From Siphlonurus alternatus (lineage: Eukaryota; Arthropoda; Insecta; Ephemeroptera; Siphlonuridae), in NCBI GenBank assembly GCA_949825025.1, contig OX463781.1, positions 43,269,469 to 43,333,468 on the forward strand: 64,000 nt of DNA, written 5' to 3'. The position numbers and the translations under genes are program-made. The notes beneath the pieces are model-generated. The model saw nothing but the letters and a program-made list of their open reading frames with translations. It was not told the origin of the DNA and searched no databases. Positions 10,601 through 18,851 of this stretch are shown here, in pieces; positions within the stretch are counted from its first letter, which is position 1; each line of letters starts with the position of its first letter.

Positions 10601-11180
10601 CTCCCTCCTGCTCCTCCTTCGCAATGTGTTTGTATAGGGAAACCCCTCTCCCGCCTCACGTAAACATAAACAGATATCAGCTCTATATAATTAACTACAT
10701 GAAACAATGGAAACTGGTAGCAGGAAGCCCAGCACACCCTAAAGGACACTTCTCGAATGCACTTGTCTGAACCCCGTAAAAGTGGTGAAATGTATCTTGC
10801 ACTACTATGAGACCGGGATTCGAAACCGCAACCATCTGCATGTAAAACAGGTGCGCAACCGTTGTGCCAACACTGCTCGGTCCTTGCCAAGCAATTTTTA
10901 GACGTTGAAACTGGTAAACGTGGGATAAAAACTTTAAAATTGTATTAATCAAACAGAATTATTAAGCTATAATTAATAATACACAATTTATAATAATTAT
11001 GTTTACTTTGATGCAGGTAACAGTACGGTACCTGCAGTCCCAGTGACTCCGTCAGTACAGGTTAGCATGGGGACCACACCATCATCAATTTCCGGTGCAC
11101 CGACCAACGTAACAGCGCAGACCACTTCCGGTTCTCCAACCAGCACCGTGGTCATGCCAATGTCAACTCCATCAGGATAA
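1826..11180 (+). CDS. Secreted lipocalin (ApoD / Lazarillo / bilin-binding type), 7 exons
   Basis: Coding exons are 1826-1828, 2943-3065, 3529-3659, 4944-5041, 5914-6006, 7602-7754 and 11017-11180. They total 765 nt, or 254 residues plus TAA. All introns are GT-AG, with donors GTAAGT five times and GTGAGT once. Residues 1-21 form a hydrophobic signal peptide. The lipocalin signatures are G45-T-W47, T129-D-Y131 and R157. Cys29, 63, 140 and 191 fit the usual two insect-lipocalin disulfides, and Cys172 is extra. Six N-glycosylation sequons lie at N31, N39, N75, N177, N202 and N231. Residues 201-254 are rich in Ser, Thr, Pro and Val and look like an O-glycosylated tail beyond the barrel. There is no C-terminal hydrophobic GPI signal, so the protein is probably free in the extracellular space. 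Family members carry small hydrophobic ligands such as bilins, retinoids or lipids; the ligand here is unknown. Confidence 0.93.
2664..2790. mobile_element. Small hairpin MITE, family I, copy 1 (intron 1)
   Basis: Imperfect fold-back of about 125 bp. The left arm is CACACTGCCTTCGTATCAC and the right arm ends GAAACGAAGCTGTGTG. A diverged relative at about 17016-17120 shares CCTTCGTAT, AAATTTAGAA and GAGAA motifs. It lies in lipocalin intron 1 and is non-coding. Confidence 0.6.
2943..3065 (+). CDS. Lipocalin exon 2: signal peptide and mature N-terminus
   Basis: Codes residues 2-42. The acceptor is TTCTCGCAG and the donor GTAAGT at 3066; the exon starts and ends in phase 0. It carries the signal core SLLLMVIAATATVSEA, with likely cleavage after A21, then QLLRNGACPNVTS with Cys29 and the sequons N31 and N39. 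Confidence 0.92.
3529..3659 (+). CDS. Lipocalin exon 3: GTW signature
   Basis: Codes residues 43-85 and two bases of T86. The acceptor is AAAATTGCAG and the donor GTAAGT at 3660. FMGTWYEQIHTKRWAGLDLE carries the first lipocalin conserved region, and ECNTQTF carries Cys63. It ends in phase 2. Confidence 0.94.
3873..4246 (+). mobile_element. tRNA-derived SINE, family H, copy 1 (intron 3)
   Basis: The head is tRNA-like (an A-box-like stretch around TAGCGTAGTGG, then a weak B box) and the body contains TCGGGAGGTGCCGAAGGTCG. The 3' part GCAGAATATGCTGTAGTAAG runs into an AATAAA-type tail that has grown into the adjacent microsatellite. The body matches, inverted, the copy at 7763-7975 and more weakly those at 37840-37930 and 57230-57490. 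The SINE pair F at 12815-13404 and 13912-14372 is a related family. Confidence 0.75.
4247..4622 (+). repeat. Compound microsatellite (AAAT)n-(AAAC)n-(AAAT)n
   Basis: About 376 bp: AAAT units to 4390, AAAC units at about 4391-4578, then AAAT again. It directly continues the SINE tail. Long open frames here translate only the repeat and are not genes. Confidence 0.97.
4623..4943 (+). other. Rest of lipocalin intron 3
   Basis: AT-rich intronic sequence ending in a T-rich tract (4917-4940) and the acceptor TTTCAG. Nothing else is identified. Confidence 0.7.
4944..5041 (+). CDS. Lipocalin exon 4
   Basis: Completes T86 and codes residues 87-118, plus the first base of D119. It reads VDRVFYEYGDVIVRPLGP, then QNKKNNYLLDLMGD, as expected for central barrel strands. 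It enters in phase 2 and leaves in phase 1, with a T-rich acceptor tract and donor GTAAGT. Confidence 0.92.
5042..5913 (+). other. Lipocalin intron 4, possible SINE head
   Basis: Mostly AT-rich. A GC-richer piece at about 5562-5640 looks like a decayed tRNA-derived SINE head: TGGGCAACTGGCAGTGC resembles an A box and GATGTTCAGACCTCC a B box. No other copy is seen in the window. Confidence 0.4.
5914..6006 (+). CDS. Lipocalin exon 5: TDY signature
   Basis: Completes D119, codes residues 120-149 and gives the first base of E150. NYIFLLGTDYKSFATLWTC carries the second lipocalin conserved region (T129-D-Y131) and Cys140. The acceptor is TTTCTTGTACAG and the donor GTAAGT; it is phase 1 at both ends. 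Confidence 0.94.
6253..6462. mobile_element. PIF/Harbinger-like MITE, family D, copy 1 (intron 5)
   Basis: A 210-bp non-coding element with arms AGGTGGATTTTCATGGGCG and CGCCCATGAAAATCCACCT, flanked by a TAA duplication (6250-6252 and 6463-6465). The interior repeats GCGACGCGACG-type motifs. Copies lie at 42158-42376 and 47987-49537. The TWA target and the terminal repeats fit the PIF/Harbinger superfamily. Confidence 0.82.
6463..7601 (+). other. Rest of lipocalin intron 5
   Basis: AT-rich, with no repeat or gene recognised. It ends with the T-rich acceptor TTTATATACAG at 7591-7601. Confidence 0.6.
7602..7754 (+). CDS. Lipocalin exon 6: Arg signature and last core cysteines
   Basis: Completes E150, codes residues 151-200 and gives the first base of G201. 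VVILTREKKAKV carries the third conserved region (R157), SLVYGLKCLD carries Cys172, and YTKQKKCPDFNINVIL carries Cys191. The donor is GTGAGT at 7755. If the intron were retained, the frame would stay open for about 22 codons to a TAA inside the adjoining SINE (about 7819). Confidence 0.93.
7763..7975 (-). mobile_element. SINE family H, copy 2 (intron 6)
   Basis: Reverse-complement match to the 3' half of the copy at 3873-4246. Shared pieces include GCAGAATATGCTGTAGTAAG and the CACAGCCGCCTC region. The AT-rich tail starts only about 9 bases after the exon 6 donor. The 5' head is missing. Confidence 0.7.
7976..8824 (+). other. AT-rich intron 6 sequence
   Basis: No recognisable features beyond A/T runs. 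Confidence 0.5.
8825..9068 (+). repeat. Duplicated block 1, intron 6 copy
   Basis: About 244 bp recurring in direct orientation at 12113-12348. Shared anchors include AAATGTTGAAGC, AATAAGCATTA, ATAATTTCATTTTTA-type sequence and ACTCGYCGAAT. I estimate identity at roughly 75-80% by eye. With the 3'-end repeat at 11409/13405 it keeps the same order in both places. Confidence 0.7.
9069..10341 (+). other. AT-rich intron 6 sequence
   Basis: No gene or repeat recognised. Contains several homopolymer runs (for example T runs near 9185, 9400 and 9700). Confidence 0.5.
10342..10682 (-). mobile_element. Repeat family C, copy 1 (intron 6, inverted)
   Basis: About 340 bp, the reverse complement of the copies at 11724-12064 and 49110-49453. 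In element orientation it starts AGCTGAT, passes GTTTACGTGAGGCGGGAGAG and GCAAAATGACGAAAAAAAAA, and ends GACGTCAGCGCAATC. Both flanks hold a TATAG-type sequence, which suggests a short target duplication. The two outer ends do not match each other well, so the class is unclear. Confidence 0.75.
10697..10884 (-). mobile_element. tRNA-derived SINE, family G, copy 1 (intron 6)
   Basis: On the minus strand the head carries box A TTGGCACAACGG and a near-perfect box B GGTTTCGAATCCC. The body has GGGGTTCAGACAAGTGCATT and ends GCTGGGCTTCCTGCTACCAG. A second copy lies at 16243-16424. Pol III boxes at tRNA-like spacing followed by a non-tRNA body define a SINE; it is not a functional tRNA. Confidence 0.8.
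11017..11180 (+). CDS. Lipocalin exon 7: Ser/Thr/Pro-rich tail and stop
   Basis: Completes G201 and codes residues 202-254, then TAA at 11178-11180. The acceptor is TACTTTGATGCAG. The composition is dominated by S, T, P, V and G, with sequons N202 and N231 and no cysteine. The intron falls cleanly between the barrel and the tail. The frame is fixed by phase and stays open to the stop. Confidence 0.9.
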
Positions 11181-11408
11181 AGAACACCACTGTCGTCATG
11201 TAATTTTAAAAGGAAAGAAATCAAATTATTTATTATCATTCATTATAATTACATCTATTTAATATGGTGTATGTTGCAAAATGGGTAACATATTTAATTA
11301 TGTAATATAGATTACAAATTAGTATCTTGTTTCTTATATTTTTATGTAGTATGTAACCAAATTTAAAATGATTTATTTGCACCAATTGTACTTCATGTTA
11401 TTAATTAT

Positions 11409-11723
11409 TTTAACCTTTCAACTAATAACTTTATGTATAAGAATTTAATTTTTTTGTATTGACTTGATCAAATAAAGTGTAACAGAGCGGTCAGCGAGGT
11501 TTCGTAATTGAATTTTTATTGTATAATTTTATGAAGAAAAATCTACTGAACATGTTATAACTTGAGCTGTCGGCCATTTCTATGTATTGTAGAAATTAAT
11601 TAACACTACAATTAAATTCTATAGAAAAACTTTAATTATTTTACATAAAAGACACGGAAAATAATAAAAAAAAAAACTGTCTTGACTTGCTTTCTTATTT
11701 TATACTTCTATCATTTTCTATAG
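11409..11723 (+). repeat. 3'-end block duplicated at 13405-13708
   Basis: Contains the end of the lipocalin 3' UTR, the poly(A) signal and downstream flank. It aligns with 13405-13708 over its length, including GATCAAATAAAGTGTAA and AAAATCTACTGAACA. Similarity stops exactly where repeat C copy 2 begins (11724). Confidence 0.78.
11471..11476 (+). terminator. Poly(A) signal AATAAA of the lipocalin gene
   Basis: First canonical AATAAA downstream of the stop codon, giving a 3' UTR of roughly 310 nt. It is followed by GTGTAAC and a T-rich stretch near 11510. The same signal is kept in the duplicated block at about 13459. Confidence 0.75.
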
Positions 11724-12064
11724 AGCTGATTTCTGTTTATGTTTACGTGAGGCGGGAGAGGGGTTTCCCTATAATAATACATTGCGAAGGAGGCGCAGGA
11801 GGGAGGGAAAAGAGAAAGTTTTGACAGGCCAGATTATACAGTGAGCATAGGCAAAATGACGAAAAAAAAATTATAAAAAATACTTTTAACGGTATTTTGG
11901 CGGTGAGATTTTTTTTATGAGTTCTATCGGGTACTGTTCAAGTATTATTGAAATATTTAAACTTGATTTATTTTATTAAGTTAAGTAAAAAATTATTGCA
12001 CACTTTGTTTATATGCTAGTCCGTGCATTCTGGCCCTCCTCGCGTGACGTCAGCGCAATCCCCT
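11724..12064 (+). mobile_element. Repeat family C, copy 2
   Basis: Direct match to 49110-49453 and inverse match to 10342-10682. It starts AGCTGATTTCTGTTTATG and ends GACGTCAGCGCAATCCCCTC. Left flank CTATAG and right flank TACAG may be a degenerate target duplication. Copies 1 and 2 form an inverted pair around exon 7. Confidence 0.78.
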
Positions 12065-12112
12065 CTACAGCAAACAACAAAATTGGCTGATACACGCATC
12101 ATTCGAATAAAA

Positions 12113-12348
12113 AGGAGCAATCAATCCAGCTATGCAAAAATAAACTAAAACGTCAATGTCGGTCATGCAACTTATTGTAAAATGTTGAAGCTGAGAGTAA
12201 AACATTTTCTAATTTCTGAGTTTACTACATTTTTTTAATATTTATATTTTCTTAAATATATTAAAGTCCTACAAATGCAGAAAATAAGCATTAACGGTAG
12301 GCGCTGATACTTAATTTCATTTTTACACACAATCTTACTCGCCGAATA
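12113..12348 (+). repeat. Duplicated block 1, downstream copy
   Basis: Direct repeat of the intron 6 segment 8825-9068. It precedes the duplicated 3'-end block (13405-13708), as in the gene itself. Confidence 0.7.
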
Positions 12349-12355
12349 TTCGAAA

Positions 12356-12760
12356 ATTCAAAACTGTAACTGAAACAGCATAATTATGTTGAAATTTTTT
12401 TCATCATATAGCATCACGTTACTATGGTCCTGAACGGCATGACACTTCTGAAAATTGAAATTTTGAGATTGCTAACAATTGTTGAACTATTAAAATATCG
12501 TTGAATTAAGTGCATTTAAGGGTTAGCAACATTGAAAACTCTAACTGAAATAATGAATCATGTGCATACTTTTTCCAATAAATGACGTCATTTTGGTCTA
12601 GGCCAGCATGACACTTTTCAAAATTGAAATATTGAGATACTGCGGTTAATGTTTTGGTATACGATACTGTGAATTAAGGATATTTGACGGCAGCAACATT
12701 GAAAATTCTCACTTAAATTACCAAATTATGGGTACACTTTTTCCATTCAATGAACAATTG
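12356..12760 (+). repeat. Tandem repeat, about 170-175 bp unit, 2.3 copies
   Basis: Units start near 12356, 12531 and 12698. Each starts with ATT(C/G)AAAA and contains ACTTTTTCCA-like and GCATGACACTT motifs; the last copy is truncated. The unit size is typical of satellite monomers, but only about 400 bp are present. Confidence 0.65.
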
Positions 12761-12814
12761 AATTCAATTGTTATACCAAAATATAGATTCAACCTCTGAT
12801 TAAAAAAATTAGCT

Positions 12815-13404
12815 GGCCTGTTTGGCTGTACAGCATAGACCTGGTCAATTACCTTAGGATTTGTGGTAAGTTCAGCAAACTCCTCCAGTAATCCCAGAAC
12901 AGGTGAATTCCCCCTGTGAGGCCCTCAGTGTCTCTGTTTTCCAGGACATGCATCTTAGAGGGAGCCCTATATTCCTCAGAGGATTTTGTCGGTGAAGCCG
13001 CCTACTGAGAGGGATGCTTGCAGCCCTCAAAGGCGGTGACGCCAGCCTATTGAAGTGCTTGCACACTCACTCATAGGGCTCACAAGAGGGAGCTTTCTCA
13101 ACCATCCTGAGTACGGGGATGGAAGGATATAGGATTGTATAGGGTGGACGAGGTAAGGAGTGCGACTGTGGACCACTTTAGAGAAACTGTCCCAGCATTC
13201 ACCTACGTCCAGGGAACCACAGAAACCTTTGGACAGGACAGCCGACAGTTTTTGGTATTTCCCGAGTGCAAATAGTGTAGTAGAATGCATCACGCACACT
13301 TTAAGATTCACTGCCCACCTCCTGTTGAATTGACCTTCACGTGAGGTAAGAAGCAATCCCGAGCGACAGGCAGTGATACAAACTACTGGGCTACCTGCTC
13401 GGCT
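12815..13404 (-). mobile_element. tRNA-derived SINE, family F, copy 1 (long, inverted)
   Basis: On the minus strand the head GCAGGTAGCCCAGTAGTTTG is tRNA-like (near 13404). The body contains TTCTGTGGTTCCCTGGACGT and the segment repeated at 13912-14372 at roughly 95% identity by eye. The tail toward 12815 is A-rich. The body resembles family H around TGTGGTTCCC and GGGACAGTT. Open frames of 64-109 codons inside are chance. Confidence 0.78.
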
Positions 13405-13708
13405 ATTTTAAACTTTCAACTTATAAATTTCAATTATAAGAATTTAGTTTTTGTGATCAAATAAAGTGTAATAGAGTGCTCAACGAGGTTTGTAATTGAA
13501 TTTTTTCTGTATAATTTAACAAGAAAAAATCTACTGAACAATTTACAACTTGAGTTGTTGGTCAATTCTATGTACTGTAGAAATTAAATAACAATATCAT
13601 TGAATTCTATATAAAAAATTTAATTATTTTATATAAAAAATACGGAAAATAATAACAGTTAATAAAAAAACATGGTTTTTAATTTCATATTTCTATCATT
13701 TTCTATAG
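13405..13708 (+). pseudogene. Decayed second copy of the lipocalin 3' end
   Basis: Aligns with 11409-11723, including the AATAAA signal. No exon 7 sequence is recognisable upstream; that position is taken by SINE F and the 175-bp tandem repeat. With the collinear intron 6 block at 12113-12348 it suggests an old partial tandem duplication. Alternatively, both blocks could belong to dispersed repeats. Confidence 0.5.
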
Positions 13709-13911
13709 CTAATAATATGTCATATGATATATTATTATTTTAATTACAATTTGTAAATCACAAATTTGATGCTGGTAAAATATTACAATCCTTCAAAATT
13801 CAAAATAACTTGTCAAATATTAGGTCAAATAATTAATTGGCAGGCTCAATTTAAATATAATTTTTGCATTTGTGTATTATAAAAATGGTCCTATATATTA
13901 TTTACTGTAAT

Positions 13912-14372
13912 CAGCCTTCGGGAGATACCGAAAGATGTCAGCAGTCCTGTCCAAAGGTTTCTGTGGTTCCCTGGACGTAAGTGAATGCTGGGACAGTTCC
14001 TCTAAAGCCGGCCACAGTCGCACTCCTTACCTCGTCCACCCTATACAATCCTATATCCTTCCATCCCCGTATTCAGGATGGTTGAGAAAGCTCCCTTTTG
14101 TGAGCCCTATGAGTGAGTGTGCAAGCACTTCAATAGGCTGGCGTCACCGCCTTTGAGGGCTGCAAGCATCCCTCTCAGTAGGCGGCTTCACCGACAAAAT
14201 CCTCTGAGGAATATAGGGCTCCCTCTAAGATGCATGTCCTGGAAAACAGAGCCACTGAGGGCCTCACTGAGGAATTCACCTGGGGTTGCTGACCTTACCA
14301 CAAATCCTGAGGAAATTAACCAGGTCTATGCTGTAAAGCCAAACAGGCCAGCCAAAAAAAAAAAAAAAAAAA
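13912..14372 (+). mobile_element. SINE family F, copy 2 (5'-truncated, poly-A tail)
   Basis: Inverted partner of 12815-13404, lacking the tRNA-like head. It starts near CAGCCTTCGGGAGATACCG and ends in an A tract at 14354-14372. The truncated 5' end and A tail fit retroposition. Confidence 0.78.
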
Positions 14373-15108
14373 ATAGAAAAGTTAAGTATTTTTTAAATTT
14401 TAGTAAAAATACCAATAATTTGGAACGATATTAAAAAAAGTCGTAAATTTTTTTTTGCGAATTGCACGAGCTCAAAATTATTGGTGAATAAGTGTGTAAA
14501 TTCTACTCAACCAAAGTCTAAACTCCACAACAAGCTCTTATATAATGACTACTACTAACGATATTTGCAAAAATTTCTAATATTTTTATTGCCTTTCGAG
14601 TTAGTACACTTTATAAGTATTTCAAATATTTTTTATCAAGAAATTATGTTGATCGTACATATATAACATGTAATTAAGTAAAAAAAATTATAACAATAAT
14701 TGCAAGATCCTAAATAATTCATACATAAAATAAAATTTAATAATTACATTAATTTCATATATTTATATATTTTTTTTAGTGCTATAAAAAATTCAAAAAT
14801 TCAAATTCAAATGGATTATTCGTCAAATTCCACATATACAAATACAAACATTGATAATGCAAGCACTTTGAATATGAAGGTTAGACACGTCAAAAATTTG
14901 TGTATTAGAACTTAAACTGTAAATAAGAACTAACACTATAAAAACCACAATCATTAAGTAACATTTCCACAAAATATTTAAAATCCCTGTAATTTGTAAT
15001 TTCTTTTACACAAAGTGGTAACTTATATAATAATAAGTTATATAAGTAAATTATATAATAATTTACACAAACTTTAGCATCAAAATTTTGCCCAATATTT
15101 AATTTTCA
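14373..15108. other. AT-rich, no features
   Basis: No gene, repeat or structure that I can support. Confidence 0.5.
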
Positions 15109-15433
15109 CAATGAGATATTAGAATGTGAAAATTTTTGTGGCTTTAATCGAAACAAGGGGTCAAAATATGTTATTGTGAATTTTGTCAGATTTTCTGAGA
15201 CCGGGACTTATTTTTAAAGAAATATTAAAATTCTATTTTGATGACGTCACGGGCGGCACTCCTTAAGAAAAAGGATAGGGAAGTGCCACCCGTAACCTTA
15301 TAAAATAGAATTTCGATAATTTTTTAAAAATAGTTCCCGGTCTCAGAAAAATCTGAAAACAATTCAGAGTACCATACTTTCAACCCTTCTTTAGATTAAG
15401 CCACTAAAATTTTTACATTCTAATATCTCATTG
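15109..15433. mobile_element. MITE family B, copy 1
   Basis: Fold-back element of 325 bp: left CAATGAGATATTAGAATGTG, right CATTCTAATATCTCATTG. The inner arms carry CAGATTTTCTGAGACCGG and AATAGTTCCCGGTCTCAG. The centre contains GATGACGTCACG. The second copy is at 22657-22965. The core resembles family A, but the ends differ. Confidence 0.82.
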
Positions 15434-15846
15434 ATATATAATATAATAATATTAAAAAAATATCATATTATGTTAAATCACTTAATACAATAATAGTTAG
15501 CATTGAAAAAAAAATTAATATATTTATTTATAATAAATCTGAAGCTTCAGAACACCATATTAGTTTTAAAAATTATTATTATCAAATCAACTTGAATATA
15601 ATTGTCACAATGAAATAGAAATAAAATACTGTACAACATATATGTAATAGGTATATAAAAAAACATTGTTAAAAGATGTTGATTCTACGTCTAGACATTG
15701 ATACAGAGGTTGCAAAACATTTCAATAAACAATGTGTGTAGAATTAGCCAGGTTTGAACTGTCAACAAAAGATTTTGTGGTATTGTTTCTATGAGAGATG
15801 GTAGAGTTTCCTACACTGTGACCTCTGGACAACCAGGTGTTGTGGT
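15434..15846. other. AT-rich, possible 3' UTR of a minus-strand gene
   Basis: If 15847-15953 is a terminal exon, its 3' UTR would lie here. TTTATT at about 15522 (AATAAA on the minus strand) is a candidate signal. Otherwise nothing is recognised. Confidence 0.3.
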
Positions 15847-15953
15847 TCACAGAAAGGTGTCAAGAATGGAAAAATCTCCATCAGATGCTTCACTGACATC
15901 TCCCATTACATCATTGTCTTGTAGGTCATGGCCCTTTAAATAGACTGCATGCC
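15847..15953 (-). CDS. Putative terminal exon of an unrecognised minus-strand gene
   Basis: On the minus strand the acceptor TTCTATTCCACAG precedes a 107-nt exon. After completing one codon it reads HAVYLKGHDLQDNDVMGD and then VSEASDGDFSILDTFL, followed by TGA. The acidic, complex composition is unlike surrounding AT-rich frames. It enters in phase 1, which matches the end of the candidate exon at 20832-20950, 4.9 kb away. I do not recognise the protein. It may instead belong to another transcript or be chance. Confidence 0.4.
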
Positions 15954-16242
15954 CTGTGGAATAGAAGGCACATACTAGCATATATACAGGATGTATTTTT
16001 TTATAATATATTTAAAAAATATATAATTATATTTGAAAAAAATACGAAAAATGATCAGTACAAAATAGGTACCGTTACTGTTAGAAAACAATAACACTTT
16101 CAAAGAAGAATTAAAAGTATATTTAAAAAAAAAATCATGGCTCCTATTCTTTATTACTGTACTATATGACCCATTGCCCTCCCTTCTCCTCAAAACTGTT
16201 ACGAAAATGTGCAAAATTAACTTCCCTATATCAACCAAACAG

Positions 16243-16424
16243 TGTATAGGCACATTGCATGGTTACGCGCCTGCCTCGCATGAAGAAGGTTGTGGGTTAG
16301 AATCTTGGTCTAGGGTGAGATACTTTTCACCACGTTTCCGGGGTTTGGACAAATGTATTCGGGAGGTGAACCTTAGGGTTTGCTGGGCTTCCTGCTAAAG
16401 GTTTCGATGGTTTCGTGAAGCTAT
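16243..16424 (+). mobile_element. SINE family G, copy 2
   Basis: Second copy of the SINE at 10697-10884. The tRNA-like head has TTGCATGGTTACGCGCCTGC and box B GGGTTAGAATC, then CACGTTTCCGGGGTTTGGAC and GCTGGGCTTCCTGCTAAAGG. Confidence 0.75.
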
Positions 16425-17015
16425 ATATAATATGTCGAATAGTGGGAAATTTGTCCGCTTGTATTCGAACGAGCTTTTATTAATTGTTAAATAAATGAAC
16501 TTAAAGAGTATTTTGAAAATAGAGAATACTTAAATATTTAATTAAATTTAAATTTAATATTTAATCATAGCGTACTCCAGCTTTAACATATTTTGCATCA
16601 TAGAATTATATATCAAATATGTGACTTGACTTGTTGCATTTAAATTACAATATTTATTTTATAGAAGTGAGGTAACACATTTCATTTAACATGCAGTTGT
16701 CAAGTTTATATGTTTTCTAGTACTGTATGTGTACAGAATGTCAAACAGCTGGAGCGAACTGAATTAGCTCACATGTCATTAAGAATAATTCTACTGAATG
16801 CTATAATTAATAACTCAAATTCAATCCATAATCATAGTAAAATTATTATATTTCCATTTAATTTAGTTATATTTATTTTAAAATTATTATTTATTTTTAA
16901 TTAATTTAATTTCTCACTTGTCAGTACAAATAATTTTATCATAAAATATCGTTTAAATATTTTGAAAATGCGGTCTCATATCAAATGATTTAAAAATAAA
17001 GAACCAATGCGATCA

Positions 17016-17120
17016 GGTGTAGCCGCGCACACACCTTCGTATGCCTTCGTATCATAAGAAATTTAGAACTGGCTCTAATTGAGAAACGTATACGATCGCA
17101 TTAATATAAGACTGTGTACG
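17016..17120. mobile_element. Hairpin MITE family I, copy 2 (diverged)
   Basis: Resembles 2664-2790: CACACACCTTCGTATG, ATTTAGAACTGGCTCTAATT and GACTGTGTACG. The arms pair imperfectly. Confidence 0.5.
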
Positions 17121-17425
17121 ACCCGCCTAAATACTTTCTAGTTTTAGTTAATAGTTCTGAATACGCCCTTAAAAAGGTTCTTCTATTATGGTTATTACAA
17201 TAGTGATTACACTGATTACTAATATTTAATATATACCTGTACCAGTACAATATGTTCAATTTGACTTAATATCTACATGAAAGGATAGTATTAAAGTCGT
17301 GATAATCAGCTGTACAACAATATAATATTTTATTTAAGGAAAATGGTTTTGTATCTGTAAAAAAAAACGTTATTTCTTTCTTTTGGGGGATATGAATATT
17401 ATCATAATTAATAAAATAGTTATAA

Positions 17426-17708
17426 AGGTGCTTTCACATATTCGAAAATCGCTACGGAGTTCCGTATATATATAGCTATGCCGTAAGCCTTTCACATATT
17501 CTCGTTCATCTGCGGCAGCTGCGGCGGAAAATCATGTGAATGCCGTAGCAAAATCAAACTCATCTTGATTTTGCTACGGAGTTCCGTAGATCGATCGCGA
17601 GGTGCTACGGAACAGCTACGGTACGTACGCCGCAGCAAAATCAACACATTTGCTACGGAGTAGCTACGGAGTGTTTCCGTAGCGATTTTCGAATATGTGA
17701 AAGCACCT
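17426..17708. mobile_element. PIF/Harbinger-like MITE, family E
   Basis: A 283-bp element with matching 33-bp ends: AGGTGCTTTCACATATTCG left and CGAATATGTGAAAGCACCT right. It is flanked by a TAA duplication (17423-17425, 17709-17711). The interior has repeated TACGGAGTTCCGTA and GCTACGGA motifs. It shares the terminal AGGTG and TAA target with family D. Confidence 0.88.
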
Positions 17709-18246
17709 TAACATATACTCTTAAATATTTGTTTGACTGCATTGCTTATTGTAATTTTAATAAAAATTATTCAATTTACACTTTAAGACAGGATTCGAGT
17801 AACTTTAATATTTGTATAATATATTAATAAATGAAAAATAATACCTGATGATTATAATCATGTTGGTATCCATTACATTTATTTTAAACACAATTGCTGC
17901 ATATTTGTGTGTAAATTCAAACATGTTAATGTATATATTACATTATGAAATCATAAATTCAGTGTTGATAATATTATCAACAAATACGCTTTTTTGAAAA
18001 TACAAATAATATACATATTGAGATATATATATGGTATATATTGTGAAGTTATTTTATTCATGTCACTGTTTTGATGATTCTTTTTATTTTATTGTTATTA
18101 CTGTTAATTACACACATTTTTTTTTCATTTTGTTGTTGTTGATATATGTGATTATATATATAATTTGACGTACTTATATTGTTATGTACAATCGAAAAGC
18201 GAAAAGCAATAATTATTATTAATTATAAATTATTGTATAACGAATC

Positions 18247-18249
18247 ATA

Positions 18250-18321
<72 letters not shown>
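18247..18321. repeat. (AT)n microsatellite
   Basis: About 75 bp of AT dinucleotides with one interruption (ATACATAT). Confidence 0.97.
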
Positions 18322-18326
<5 letters not shown>

Positions 18327-18851
18327 TTCGAGTCATTAAACCTATGTATTTTGAGGCAAACAAAACATTCGAATTTATCATGTAAAATACACATATATAT
18401 AATAACATAAAGTAGTCTACCTATACTCCTAAATTAATAATTACTGTTAACATTACACAGCTCTACGATGAAATACATAACTATATACGAAGATGTATTT
18501 ATATTCTGATTTATGAAATATTACAAACGATTTTTTATTTGTAATAATCCTATTATATAATTACTCGTTAAAAATATGTATTATTAAAATATATACATGG
18601 CATTTCAATATAATTATATACAACAACAAGATGGAAATATTTAACATTTTTTATAATGTTAACATATCAAAATCTTCTGCTCGTTGTTAGTAAACAAAGT
18701 AGTGTTGTGTCTGTCGCGTGAAAGGAAAAACATGGGACGGTTGTTGATTTACATGTTAACTTATGGAAAATGACTGTTAATTTTGAAGTTGAAACGGTTG
18801 CCTAGCGCCAACAATGCCATATATTACATTCTCTGCTCTGGTGGCAAAATA

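Noticed and set aside
10780..10884. Functional tRNA gene
   Set aside because: Boxes A and B are present, but there is no proper cloverleaf and the sequence continues into a SINE body.
10552..10952. Overlapping frames on both strands
   Set aside because: They fall in repeat C and SINE G inside intron 6.
11003..11239. 78-codon minus-strand frame
   Set aside because: Shadow of lipocalin exon 7 on the opposite strand.
13027..14434. Matching frames of 64-109 codons at 12.87-13.36 and 13.94-14.43 kb
   Set aside because: They agree only because both lie in inverted copies of SINE F; there is no selection for a frame.
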